Shown here piece after piece: positions 28,482 to 37,547 of a DNA stretch of 64,000 nt; positions within the stretch are counted from its first letter, which is position 1, and each line of letters begins with the position of its first letter. Below the pieces are notes generated by a model. The model had not been told where the DNA came from. It saw nothing but the letters and a program-made list of their open reading frames with translations, and did not search any database. Source of the stretch: Priestia aryabhattai B8W22 (GTDB lineage Bacteria > Bacillota > Bacilli > Bacillales > Bacillaceae_H); NCBI RefSeq assembly GCF_000956595.1, contig NZ_JYOO01000015.1:1-64000 (forward strand). Reading direction: 5' to 3'. The translations under genes and the position numbers were made by a program.

Positions 28482-30605
28482 TTATTCTTGCTCGTCGCAA
28501 AGAGCATATTGACAAAAGATCTCTTGACTATTAATAGAGAGCTCATGTTCTTTTTTTATGACGTAATGATAATTTCCTTCTTGATCTTGTTCTCGTGCTT
28601 TTACATTATCAGCAAGCATAACTTCAAGCCATTTCCACACTTTTTTTTTCAAATGTGTATCCAAGATAGGAAATAAAATTTCTACTCGTTTCACCATATT
28701 TCTTGTCATCATATCTGCAGATGAAAAGAAAAACCTTTCCTGTTTATTATGATGAAAATAATAAATTCGGCTATGTTCTAAAAATCGTCCGACAATGCTT
28801 CTTACTCTTATATTCTCGCTAACGCCTTGAACTTGAGGGCGCAAGCAGCACGCTCCTCTAACAATGAGTTCGATTGCCACACCAGCTATAGAAGCTTCAT
28901 ATAGCTTCATAATTAAAATTTTATCCGTCAATGAGTTCATTTTCCCAATGATTCTTCCATTGCCATACCGTTTATGATAATGGATTTCCTGATCAATGAG
29001 ATGCAAAAAATCATTTCTTATATCAAATGGTGCAACGGATAAATGATGATATACTGGTTTTTGCGTATAGCCACTTAAGTAATTAAAAAAATTGGCCGCA
29101 TCTATCCCGATGTTTCGGTTGACAGTAAAAAGACTTATATCCGTATAGATCTTTGCCGTCGCATCGTTGTAATTCCCAGTACCAAGATGAACAAATCGCT
29201 TAATATGCTCTCCTTCTCTTCTCACCACGAGCGTAATTTTACCATGCGTTTTTAAATGCGTCATTCCATATATCACGTGGCATCCTGCCCGCTCTAGCTC
29301 TTTAGCCCATTGCACATTATTCTCTTCATCAAACCTGGCTTTTAGTTCAACTAGTACCGTCACTTGTTTACCTTTTGCAGCCGCTCGTTTTAATGCTTTA
29401 ATAACAGGAGAATCTCCGCTTACCCTGTATAACGTCTGCTTAATAGCTAGCACATTTTCATCGTCTGCTGCAAAGTTAACAAAATCAAGGACCGGCTTAA
29501 ACGATTCATAAGGATGATGAAGCAAAATGTCTCTTTGAATCACTTGGTCGAAAACATTTTGATCCGGATGTAACCCTGTTGTAAGCTTAGGAATAAAGGC
29601 TTTTTCAGCCAACTCTTCATGCGTAGATTTAAGTAATCTATAAAACGAAAATAAACTGGTTAAATCCAGCTGTCCTTCGATCCCATACACATCTTCATCA
29701 TCAATTTCAAGGACTGACTTTACATACGCTAGTACATCCAGATCATATGGACGCTTAATCTCAAGACGAACAGCCGCTCCCCATTTTCGCTTCTGCAACT
29801 CTTCTTCAATCTCTTTTAGTAAATCTTGAGCGTCTTCTTCGTGAATAGTCATATCTGCGTTGCGGGTAATTCGAAATTGAGAAACAGAAGAAACGCGGTA
29901 TCCCTTAAACAATTTTTTAATAAAATAGGCAATCACATCTTCTAGCAATACAAATAGACGGGTAGAATCTGACGTAGCTATTTCAATATAGCGCGTTAGC
30001 ATCGAAGGTACTTGGACAATAGCTAGTCTTCCTTTTATCTCAGCAATTTGCTGCTCATCATTTAACTGTTCTGAAAGGACGACTGCTAAGTTCAAGCTTT
30101 TATTCATCAACATAGGAAACGGCCGGTAGGTATCGATAGCCATAGGAGTTAATACGGGAAAGATTTGCTCATCAAAATACTGTTCAAGCTTATCTAGATT
30201 TGATTTCTCCAGCTGTTCAATCGTAATGATTTCCACACCGTATTTCTGTAATTCGGGAAGAAGTGTGTGAATATACGTATCATACTGCAGCTTGACAAGA
30301 TTGTGGTTTTGTTTGGAGATAGAGAATAGCTGCTGTTTAGGAGTTAAGCCTGCTTTGTTTTCGGGTTTGGTAAATCCAGCCTTCACCTGATCTTTTAACC
30401 CCGCTACCCGAATCATAAAAAACTCATCCAGGTTCGAACTGAAAATCCCTAGAAATTTAAATCGCTCAAGCAAAGGGTTTTTCGTATCTACAGCTTCTTC
30501 CAGCACCCGCTTGTTAAAGGCCAGCCAGCTCAATTCACGATTATTGTAATAAGCTGAATCAGCCACTTGTATGGCTTGCTTATAAGTCCGATTACTTTCT
30601 AACAT
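28482..30605 (-). CDS. ppk: Polyphosphate kinase
   Basis: PPK1-type polyphosphate kinase of 707 residues that reversibly builds polyphosphate from ATP. The N-terminal domain has NRELSWLAFN and SNLDEFFMIRVAG; the catalytic core has THLKTHGKITLV with the autophosphorylated His near residue 454, and FVHLGTGNYN. A GTG at 30614 lies within the ribosome binding site, so I use ATG 30605 (GGAAGG eight bases upstream). It is downstream of ppx on the same strand with a 73-base gap, so synthesis and breakdown of polyphosphate are co-encoded. B. subtilis 168 has neither gene between ykuE and ykuD. Confidence 0.95.
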   Translation of the reverse strand: MLESNRTYKQAIQVADSAYYNNRELSWLAFNKRVLEEAVDTKNPLLERFKFLGIFSSNLDEFFMIRVAGLKDQVKAGFTKPENKAGLTPKQQLFSISKQNHNLVKLQYDTYIHTLLPELQKYGVEIITIEQLEKSNLDKLEQYFDEQIFPVLTPMAIDTYRPFPMLMNKSLNLAVVLSEQLNDEQQIAEIKGRLAIVQVPSMLTRYIEIATSDSTRLFVLLEDVIAYFIKKLFKGYRVSSVSQFRITRNADMTIHEEDAQDLLKEIEEELQKRKWGAAVRLEIKRPYDLDVLAYVKSVLEIDDEDVYGIEGQLDLTSLFSFYRLLKSTHEELAEKAFIPKLTTGLHPDQNVFDQVIQRDILLHHPYESFKPVLDFVNFAADDENVLAIKQTLYRVSGDSPVIKALKRAAAKGKQVTVLVELKARFDEENNVQWAKELERAGCHVIYGMTHLKTHGKITLVVRREGEHIKRFVHLGTGNYNDATAKIYTDISLFTVNRNIGIDAANFFNYLSGYTQKPVYHHLSVAPFDIRNDFLHLIDQEIHYHKRYGNGRIIGKMNSLTDKILIMKLYEASIAGVAIELIVRGACCLRPQVQGVSENIRVRSIVGRFLEHSRIYYFHHNKQERFFFSSADMMTRNMVKRVEILFPILDTHLKKKVWKWLEVMLADNVKAREQDQEGNYHYVIKKEHELSINSQEIFCQYALCDEQE

Positions 30606-30678
30606 TAGCCTCACCTTCCAGGATAATGGATTTAATCTAGTTAGCTATACTGAATATTCTAACCGATCCAGCGTTATT

Positions 30679-32205
30679 CTAAAGCTTAGTAAATTCAAGA
30701 ACAATATTTTTTTTGACTACTTTTTCTAGATGCTTTTTCTGTTTTTCAGCCTGATATTGTTCAGGAAGAAAGGCTTTTGTACATAATAGTTTAATCGTAA
30801 CTGTGTTTTCATCGCTTTTCATATCAATATGTTGAACAACATTTCGCTTTGTTGCATGTAAGCCATCAGCTATTTTTAAAACCGCACCGAGCAGCTGGAC
30901 TTTTTTTTGTTCTTCTTTTGTTAACCACTTTTTAAAAGGAGCAACATATTGCCTAAAAGAAAACTTCCCTTTATATGAAGAAACAAGTGCCAGCTTTAAA
31001 CGTTCTCTATGTGAAATTCCATCTATTGTACGATTAGCAAGCACGTAAAACGTATGCTGGCTGCTTGATTCCGCATCAATATACTCTCCTATATCATACA
31101 CTTGCGCAGCTTTTATAAGAAGCGCTAAGTCATCCTCTTTTAAATCAACCGGCCCCTGCTCTCTAAGATGCTGAAATATCATAATAGCTGTGCTCGTAAG
31201 CTGTTTGACGTACTCTTTACTTATTTCAAACTCTTCCATTATTTCTTGAAAACTTTGCTGTATGACATCGGGGTACATTGGCTGGATATTAGCATCAGAT
31301 GCTTCTTTAAATAACACTCCTTCTCTCAAGCCTTTGCGGCTTAAGATGAAGCGAGTCGCGTTCACGGTTTCATATACTGATTGAAATACTTCAATCGCTG
31401 GCAAAATTGTATCGGCACGATCTTTTGACAAGCGGTCTAGCTTTTGAAGATTGTGATAAGACAATGAGCCTATAGCCGATTTCACATGCAATATATCAGC
31501 TAAATTCATTTCATATTGATGCAGCCCCGCGAGAGGATAGTGGATACAACCTTGATGCAGTTGCACCATACTTCTTGCACTTCCTCCCATTGCTACAATC
31601 GGAACATGGCGATTTAAAAGCCACGGAACGGTATGGAAATGCCGGAGCACAAAATCCCGGATTTTCACTTTTTCTTCTGCAGTGGGAATATTGCCTTTGA
31701 CGAACTGCAGACGTAGAGATAAGGTACCGAATGGAAAGCTGTGGTACTGCACTAACTCTCGATTGCGAAAATACGTAACTTCCGTACTTCCCCCGCCAAT
31801 GTCAATTGTAATGGCTTCTTCGATCGAAGTGGAATGAATAACTGCAACAAAGCCGTAATACGCTTCTTCATATTCAGACAATAGTTGAATAGAAAAGCCC
31901 GTTTCTTTTTTTACAACCGCTAGAACTTCTTTTGCATTAGTCGCTTGACGGATGGTAGCTGTGGCCACACAGGTAACGTGCGACAGCTGATGATGCTTGG
32001 TAATAACTCCAAACGTTTTAAGCGTATCAAGCAAGGTATATATTCCTTTAGCCGTTAACACTCCTTCTTTACTTAAATAATTTCGAAGCCGTGCAGCTAC
32101 TTTCACGTTTTCAATTTGCTTAAACCCTCTGCCTTTGTTGTATTTATAAATAACAAGGCGTATCGTATTTGAACCTATATCAATCAGTCCATGGTTATAC
32201 GTCAA
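30679..32205 (-). CDS. ppx: Exopolyphosphatase (Ppx/GppA family)
   Basis: A 508-residue Ppx/GppA phosphatase releasing phosphate from polyphosphate (or converting pppGpp to ppGpp). The actin-like ATPase fold shows LIDIGSNTIRLVIY at the start, GGGSTEV near residue 146 and the MGGSARS loop; the C-terminal 200 residues form an HD-type helical domain. Start is TTG at 32205 after AAAGGTG. It is the first gene of ppx-ppk and divergent from ykuD. Polyphosphatase is favoured over pppGpp hydrolase by its pairing with ppk; that is inference. Confidence 0.92.
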   Translation of the reverse strand: MTYNHGLIDIGSNTIRLVIYKYNKGRGFKQIENVKVAARLRNYLSKEGVLTAKGIYTLLDTLKTFGVITKHHQLSHVTCVATATIRQATNAKEVLAVVKKETGFSIQLLSEYEEAYYGFVAVIHSTSIEEAITIDIGGGSTEVTYFRNRELVQYHSFPFGTLSLRLQFVKGNIPTAEEKVKIRDFVLRHFHTVPWLLNRHVPIVAMGGSARSMVQLHQGCIHYPLAGLHQYEMNLADILHVKSAIGSLSYHNLQKLDRLSKDRADTILPAIEVFQSVYETVNATRFILSRKGLREGVLFKEASDANIQPMYPDVIQQSFQEIMEEFEISKEYVKQLTSTAIMIFQHLREQGPVDLKEDDLALLIKAAQVYDIGEYIDAESSSQHTFYVLANRTIDGISHRERLKLALVSSYKGKFSFRQYVAPFKKWLTKEEQKKVQLLGAVLKIADGLHATKRNVVQHIDMKSDENTVTIKLLCTKAFLPEQYQAEKQKKHLEKVVKKNIVLEFTKL

Positions 32206-32314
32206 TGTAATTTCAACACCTTTTTCAAAATAACTTTATGCTCACAAAAGTCACTTTTACTTTTTTCAATCGTATACTGTTATAACATAGTCATATATCA
32301 AAGGAGCGAAGTTA

Positions 32315-32827
32315 ATGAGATATACAGTAAAGCGGGGTGAAACCTGGCAAAGTGTTTCAGGTGACTACCGGATTCCGGTTGAAGACCTGTGGATGGCTAA
32401 CCCTTTTGTAAGCCATCGTACGCTGAAGCCAGGGCAAGTAATCATCATTCCAAACCTTCCCGATAAAGAGCTCATTCCTTACACGATCCACGTGTTTATT
32501 GCTGAAAAACAGCTTGAATTACGAAGAAATAATGTCATACAAAAAGTCTATCCCATTGCAGCAGGAAAAATGCTGAGCGCAACCCCTACTGGAGACTTTG
32601 TTATCGTTAACCGGGAGCCAAAACCCGGGGGGCCTTTTGGTACAATGTGGCTAAGCTTGTCTAAAAAGTCCTATGGCATTCACGGAACAAATGATCCAAG
32701 TTCTATTGGAAAAGCCGTATCCAAAGGATGCATTCGCATGTATAATGCCCAAGTAAATGAGCTAGCTCAAATTGTGCCAAATGGTACTGGTGTTTATATT
32801 CGACCTTCTCGGCGAATGGCTCAATAG
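32315..32827 (+). CDS. ykuD: L,D-transpeptidase YkuD
   Basis: A 170-residue peptidoglycan L,D-transpeptidase. A LysM domain (residues 1-46, MRYTVKRGETWQSVS ... PGQVIIIPN) binds cell wall, followed by the YkuD catalytic domain with HGTN (His123) and SKGCIRM (Cys139), the active-site pair. There is no signal peptide, as in B. subtilis YkuD, which is a spore-associated protein. AAAGGAG lies before the ATG. The gene is monocistronic; I see no clear terminator. It is separated from ykuE by ppx-ppk and the Gly/Tyr gene, unlike in B. subtilis. Confidence 0.94.
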   Translation: MRYTVKRGETWQSVSGDYRIPVEDLWMANPFVSHRTLKPGQVIIIPNLPDKELIPYTIHVFIAEKQLELRRNNVIQKVYPIAAGKMLSATPTGDFVIVNREPKPGGPFGTMWLSLSKKSYGIHGTNDPSSIGKAVSKGCIRMYNAQVNELAQIVPNGTGVYIRPSRRMAQ

Positions 32828-33014
32828 TTCAGGATTTACTAATTAATGATTGTGTAACTGTGTGAGCAGCATTTTAAAAAAAGAGAAAGTATGGCGTGCT
32901 GTTCCACTTTACTTGTATAAGGAAGCGCAACAAAACAAACCCTATACATAAGAAATTTCAGTAATTACCAAAATACTTCTTCGTGTAATTATTTTCAAAT
33001 GGGACAAGACACGC

Positions 33015-33060
33015 TATAATGAACGTATCAGCTTTCACCTTATAGGTTGAACAGCTGATA
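33015..33060 (+). promoter_or_regulatory. ykyB promoter -10 and 5'-terminal stem-loop
   Basis: TATAAT at 33015-33020 (the -35, TTTTCA, is weak), followed at the expected transcription start by a hairpin with an 8-bp perfect stem TATCAGCT / AGCTGATA (33026-33060). The hairpin ends about 9 bases before the ykyB ribosome binding site. The rest of the 32828-33081 gap shows no gene. Confidence 0.55.
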
Positions 33061-33081
33061 TGATAGAAAGGGAGTGAACGT

Positions 33082-33549
33082 ATGTCTCAAGCAAATGGAC
33101 AAGGCTCTTTGACCCCGTCTGTATCTGAGATTGCACAAGCTATTTTCACTGTAAATCGTCACGCAAAAGCTGCTCCTGATCCTAAGCAGTTATATACGTT
33201 AAAGAAAATTGCATTAGATCAACTAATTTTAGAAGGAAAAGCAAAAAAAGAAGGACTTCACTTTTCGCCAAACCCTGGTAAAAGTCAACAAAAATCAGAT
33301 GTACTTGTATCAGTTGGAGACTACTTTTTCCATATGCCTCCAAAGAAAGAAGACTTCAAAGAGTTATCACACCTCGGCCATTTAAACCATCAGTATCGAA
33401 ATCCCAAAACGACTATGTCATTATCTTATGCGAAGCGCTTATTATCTAAATATACGGGTCATCTCGTACAGCCGGCCAAAAGCCCTGTTTCGACTCCAAG
33501 AAAACGGCAAGCACCTGTGTTTAAACCGCTGGGTAAAAGTTATTTTTAA
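33082..33549 (+). CDS. ykyB: YkyB family protein
   Basis: A 155-residue soluble, basic protein of the YkyB family (B. subtilis YkyB is about the same length). Recognisable pieces are SEIAQAIFTVNRHAKAA near residue 15 and HLGHLNHQYRNPKTTMSLS near residue 95. The C-terminus is Lys/Pro-rich. The start follows AGGGAGTG. It sits beside cheV and ykuD as in B. subtilis. No catalytic motif is evident and the function is unknown. Confidence 0.88.
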   Translation: MSQANGQGSLTPSVSEIAQAIFTVNRHAKAAPDPKQLYTLKKIALDQLILEGKAKKEGLHFSPNPGKSQQKSDVLVSVGDYFFHMPPKKEDFKELSHLGHLNHQYRNPKTTMSLSYAKRLLSKYTGHLVQPAKSPVSTPRKRQAPVFKPLGKSYF

Positions 33550-33599
33550 AGAAAGTGCCTGAAGTGGAGCAATCTGCTTTCAGGCACTATTTTGTCATC

Positions 33600-34505
33600 C
33601 TACAAAATATAGAGATCAATCAACTCAACAAGCTCTCCGATTTCCGGCTTACTTACTTGTCCTTCTGCTCCTACCATCTTTCCCTTGTGACGTAAATCTT
33701 CCGTGATAAGAGAAGAGAAAATAATGACTGGAAGGATAGAAAGCTGAGGATTTTCTTTCACTTTTTTAGTTAAATGATGTCCATCCATTTGCGGCATTTC
33801 TATATCTGTAATAAGCAGCTGAACTTGATCACTGATTTCCACTCCTTCATCGATCACCGAGCTTAGATAGTTCCATGCTTCCTCACCGTTCTCAAAAAAT
33901 TCCGTGTTCTCATAACCTGCTTGTGCAAGAGTATCTTCAATCATTCGGCGCAGCAGCGGCGAGTCTTCAGCCACGACAATCTTTTTATTGGAGCGTTCCC
34001 TGGCCCCTAGCTTTTTTATTTTCGACTGATTAATACCCGCATCAGGGTTCACGTCAGAAATCAGCTTTTCAAAGTCTAAAAGCAGAATCATTTGTCCGTT
34101 TAATTTTACCACTCCAGTAATCTGCGTTTCCAAACCTTGATACAAATCTGAAGGCTTCTCAATTTCTTTCCAAGAAATACGGTGAATTTGCGTCACTGCA
34201 TGGGTATGAAAGACAATTTTTTGCCGATTGAACTCTGTAACAATTAACTTATCTTTTTCCGGCGTATTTGAAGGTTCCATTTTTAACGCTTTGGCTATCT
34301 CAACAACAGGAAGAACTTCCCCTCTTAGCTCTATAATACCTTCTATGTAAGAATGCGCATTTGGAACAGGTGTAATAGATACGGGATTAATAATCTCTCT
34401 AACTTTTACTACATTGATGCCAAATAAAACATTTCCTATCTCGAATTCGACAATTTCCAGTTCGTTTGTACCACTTTCTAACAGTATTCCTTTATCTTGA
34501 TTCAT
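33600..34505 (-). CDS. cheV: Chemotaxis coupling protein CheV
   Basis: Fusion of a CheW-like coupling domain (about 15-155) and a CheY-like receiver domain (about 175-300), 301 residues. The receiver has the acidic pocket (VVAEDSPLLRR), the phosphorylated Asp in LLITDIEMPQMDG and the conserved Lys in QVSKPE. It couples chemoreceptors to CheA and takes part in adaptation. I start at ATG 34505 behind AGAGGGG, since the upstream extension of six codons contains that ribosome binding site. It is monocistronic; its neighbours ykyB and patA are as in B. subtilis but with extra genes inserted. Confidence 0.94.
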   Translation of the reverse strand: MNQDKGILLESGTNELEIVEFEIGNVLFGINVVKVREIINPVSITPVPNAHSYIEGIIELRGEVLPVVEIAKALKMEPSNTPEKDKLIVTEFNRQKIVFHTHAVTQIHRISWKEIEKPSDLYQGLETQITGVVKLNGQMILLLDFEKLISDVNPDAGINQSKIKKLGARERSNKKIVVAEDSPLLRRMIEDTLAQAGYENTEFFENGEEAWNYLSSVIDEGVEISDQVQLLITDIEMPQMDGHHLTKKVKENPQLSILPVIIFSSLITEDLRHKGKMVGAEGQVSKPEIGELVELIDLYIL

Positions 34506-34801
34506 ATCACTTGCCCCTCTCATCTCACCTGCTTATCTAATAGTCCATATTTCCTATTATAGTGACCGCCTCTTATATCCGTAAAGAAAAACTTTCTTAT
34601 TTTGTTATCTTTTTCCCTGAAACATATACACAAAATATTGTTTTACGAATTAACAGAATATTATATACTATATAAAAACATGAGCGTCGATCCCTTTCGT
34701 CTCATCCTCTGCTCAGTTTTTTAATTGCTCTACTTTACTTCTCTATACTAGCTAATGAACTTGAGTCAAGCGACTACTCCTATTCAAACGAGGTGTAATT
34801 T

Positions 34802-35401
34802 ATGAACAGAGGATTACAAAAAGAAGAAACAAAAAAACGCATACAAAAAGCAGCTATTTCTTTATTCCAACAGCAGGGATATCAAAAAACGACTGTGTCT
34901 CAAATTACGCATGAAGCGGGTGTAGCAAAGGGAACATTCTTTAATTACTTCAAAGCAAAAGAAGAAGTTCTTCACTACCTTGGAATTAATTTCACAAACC
35001 GTATCTCCTATAAATTAGAACAGCTCCTTCAAACAGAAGAATCAACTGCTGCCATTGTTAAACAACTGTTTTTATTACTAGCACAATCAAACGAAGAAGC
35101 GAACCCTCACCTAATCCGTTCTTGGTTTCATATTGCTATCACCAACAGTTCCTTTCAACAATCTGAAATTCTTCAAATTGAAAAAATGCGTGCTCATTTT
35201 ACAAAAGTTTTTCAAACAGGACAAGACCGAGGTGAACTTATAGTCGATATCGCTGCCGAAGAAATGGCTTCTATTGCTATACTTAATTTTTTTGGCACAC
35301 TTCTCTACTGGTGTACCAACCAACCCGGCTCTATTGCTCTTCAAGAAAGAATAGACAAGTCGGTTACTCTTCTATTTAGAGGCTTTCTTATTCATTCCTA
35401 A
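34802..35401 (+). CDS. TetR/AcrR-family transcriptional regulator
   Basis: A 199-residue TetR-type repressor. The N-terminal DNA-binding domain is typical: AAISLFQQQGYQKTTVSQIT then AGVAKGTFFNYFKAKEE (residues 16-60). The ligand-binding half (60-195) is all-helical without identifiable ligand specificity. GAGGTG lies six bases before the ATG. No transporter or enzyme is adjacent in an obvious target position. The 296-base gap from cheV holds no gene I can support. Confidence 0.85.
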   Translation: MNRGLQKEETKKRIQKAAISLFQQQGYQKTTVSQITHEAGVAKGTFFNYFKAKEEVLHYLGINFTNRISYKLEQLLQTEESTAAIVKQLFLLLAQSNEEANPHLIRSWFHIAITNSSFQQSEILQIEKMRAHFTKVFQTGQDRGELIVDIAAEEMASIAILNFFGTLLYWCTNQPGSIALQERIDKSVTLLFRGFLIHS

Positions 35402-35514
35402 AAGCCCGTTCACAAATTTTTAACAAGAAATCGAAGATAGCTGTGGACTCTACAGCCAAAACGGTTTATACTACACAAAGTGAATGAATAATCTTAAAAG
35501 AAGGTGTTCGTAAT

Positions 35515-35709
35515 ATGAAAGGCTCCGTCATTCTTTTTAATGACGATAATGAAATGACCATTATTGAAAACGTAGAAGAAGCTGTATATCAAGATATTAA
35601 AGAACAAGAAGGCTCTGATCACTGCGTTGTAACATTGGACGATCATGAAGTTGATTTTGGCTACGTTTCCCCCGTTTATTGGCGTGAAGGCCAAATACAC
35701 ACTGACTAA
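35515..35709 (+). CDS. Small acidic protein, unknown function
   Basis: A 64-residue acidic protein (MKGSVILFNDDNEMTIIENV... ending YWREGQIHTD), no membrane segment or signal. GAAGGTG is placed well before the ATG and a strong terminator follows, so it is a real single-gene unit. I recognise no family. It lies just before an IDEAL-domain gene, but each has its own terminator. Confidence 0.65.
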   Translation: MKGSVILFNDDNEMTIIENVEEAVYQDIKEQEGSDHCVVTLDDHEVDFGYVSPVYWREGQIHTD

Positions 35710-35714
35710 TATAC

Positions 35715-35743
35715 AAGACCTGCATATATATGCAGGTCTTTTT
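35715..35743 (+). terminator. Intrinsic terminator after the 64-residue protein gene
   Basis: AAGACCTGCATA / TATGCAGGTCTT stem followed by T residues. Confidence 0.9.
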
Positions 35744-35912
35744 ATACGCTTATTTCTTTGAATCTAGAATCGAACGTGAAGCAAGGAACCTCTGATTTCC
35801 TAACACATACCTTAGCACATTCGCAGCTAAAAACAGGGTTAACAACTATATAGAAAGGGTACATTTCAAGTAATAGAAGCTGCGTTTTATTTTAAAAAAG
35901 GAGGTTTATGTT

Positions 35913-36134
35913 ATGAGTTCTTATCGAAAAAATATGAATCACTACCCTCACTCATCTCAGTACACACCTTACCAACACTATTACGCGAAAGAAGCCAATC
36001 GTATTTTGACGACTATGAGTACAAACTTTAATAAACAGCATTTGAAATCTCTTATCGACGATGCGTTAGATAACAGAGACGAAGAACAATTTTATGAACT
36101 AACAACTGCTTTTAATAAGCTATATAACACCTAA
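35913..36134 (+). CDS. IDEAL-domain small protein
   Basis: A 73-residue protein. The first 35 residues are Tyr/His/Ser-rich and probably disordered. The C-terminal part LKSLIDDALDNRDEEQFYEL has the pattern of the IDEAL domain (a short helical domain of Firmicutes regulators, here IDDAL). Such proteins often modulate partner proteins; in this case the partner is unknown. AAGGAGG nine bases before the ATG and a perfect terminator after the stop define the gene. Confidence 0.75.
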   Translation: MSSYRKNMNHYPHSSQYTPYQHYYAKEANRILTTMSTNFNKQHLKSLIDDALDNRDEEQFYELTTAFNKLYNT

Positions 36135-36137
36135 CTT

Positions 36138-36176
36138 AAAACCACTATTTGCAAAATGCGCAAATAGTGGTTTTTT
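36138..36176 (+). terminator. Intrinsic terminator after the IDEAL gene
   Basis: AACCACTATTTGC / GCAAATAGTGGTT stem with T6. Confidence 0.9.
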
Positions 36177-36230
36177 ACCTAATTTCATTGTGATAAAATG
36201 AGTTGAAAATACGCGGAAGGATTTGAACCC

Positions 36231-37394
36231 ATGGAGCACTTAATCAATAAACGTGTCAAAGAAATTGAATTATCAGGAATACGTACATTTTATAATATGG
36301 TCTCACACTATCAAGATGTTTTATCTCTCACAATTGGACAACCTGACTTCTTAACACCACAACATGTAAAAGAAGCGGCAAAATCTGCAATTGATGATAA
36401 TCAAACTTCTTATACCCACAATGCTGGAACAATAGAACTACGCGAGGCAGCAGCTCAATTTGTCAAAGAAAAATATGACTTGCACTATAACCCAGCTGAT
36501 GAAGTTATTGTAACCATTGGAGCTAGTCAAGCAATTGATATTGCTCTTCGCACCATTTTAGAAGAAGATTCCGAAGTTATTTTACCTGGACCTGTTTACC
36601 CAGGATACGAACCGCTTATCCGGTTAAACGGCGCTAAACCTGTACATATTGATACAACCGAAACAGGATTTCGACTAACAGCGGATTTAATCCAGCAGCA
36701 TTTGACATCAAAAACACGATGCGTCATCTTACCTTATCCCTCTAATCCTACAGGCGTGACGTTGTCACAGCAAGAATTAGAAGAAATTGCTGCTCTTTTA
36801 AGCGATAAAAATATTTTTGTGCTATCTGATGAAATATACAGCGAGCTCGTTTTTGATAAAAAACACCAGTCCATTGCCTCCATTTCATCTATGAGAGAGA
36901 AAACAATTGTTATTAATGGAGTATCAAAGTCTCATTCCATGACTGGCTGGCGAATTGGCCTTTTATTTGCTCCTTCTTATTTAGCCAAACATATTTTAAA
37001 AGTTCATCAATACAACGTGAGCTGTGCTTCTTCTGTCTCTCAAGCAGCTGCACTCGAGGCACTGACAGCAGGTAAAAACGATGCGGTAGATATGAAAAAA
37101 GAATACGAACAAAGACTGAATTATGTTTATGACCGACTAGTAAACATGGGATTTGACGTAGAAAAGCCGACTGGTGCTTTTTATATCTTCCCTTCTATTC
37201 AGAACTTCCACAGTAATTCATTTGATTTTGCCCTGGAGCTAGTCAAAGAAGCGGGTGTTGCACTAGTACCCGGCAGCGCTTTTTCTTCCCATGGTGAAGG
37301 ATATGTACGCCTATCGTATGCGTATTCCATGAACACGCTGCGTGAAGCCTGTGATCGAATTGAAGCTTATCTTACATCTCGTCAATCACGTTAA
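36231..37394 (+). CDS. patA: Aminotransferase A
   Basis: Class I/II PLP-dependent aminotransferase of 387 residues, close to B. subtilis PatA, implicated in lysine/diaminopimelate-pathway transamination (N-acetyl-LL-diaminopimelate aminotransferase has been proposed). The PLP Lys is in NGVSKSHSMTGWR, with YPSNPTG, DEIYSEL and the C-terminal RLSYAYS around the carboxylate-binding Arg. If the proposed role holds, it would supply the step between DapH and DapL, encoded 15 kb away. ATG follows GGAAGGA. It is adjacent to the cheV region, as in B. subtilis. Confidence 0.92.
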   Translation: MEHLINKRVKEIELSGIRTFYNMVSHYQDVLSLTIGQPDFLTPQHVKEAAKSAIDDNQTSYTHNAGTIELREAAAQFVKEKYDLHYNPADEVIVTIGASQAIDIALRTILEEDSEVILPGPVYPGYEPLIRLNGAKPVHIDTTETGFRLTADLIQQHLTSKTRCVILPYPSNPTGVTLSQQELEEIAALLSDKNIFVLSDEIYSELVFDKKHQSIASISSMREKTIVINGVSKSHSMTGWRIGLLFAPSYLAKHILKVHQYNVSCASSVSQAAALEALTAGKNDAVDMKKEYEQRLNYVYDRLVNMGFDVEKPTGAFYIFPSIQNFHSNSFDFALELVKEAGVALVPGSAFSSHGEGYVRLSYAYSMNTLREACDRIEAYLTSRQSR

Positions 37395-37469
37395 ACCGAT
37401 GGTAAGAAGTGTATGCATTTCTTTGGCGAGTGACCGCACATAAGAGTGGGTATACTAAAAGCATATAAA

Positions 37470-37498
37470 TTGACTTCAATAGTGTATCATTATAAAAT
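37470..37498 (+). promoter_or_regulatory. Sigma-A promoter of the nitroreductase gene
   Basis: TTGACT (37470-37475), 17-base spacer, TAAAAT (37493-37498), about 50 bases upstream of the ATG. Confidence 0.75.
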
Positions 37499-37547
37499 GT
37501 GCATCGATTGACTAAAGAAATACATACTTTTAACGGAGGTTTTTATT

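Noticed and set aside
28141-28512. Overlapping frames on both strands of the Gly/Tyr-rich gene
   Set aside because: Low-complexity GC-rich sequence keeps several frames open. Only the 28143 frame has a ribosome binding site and a sensible composition.
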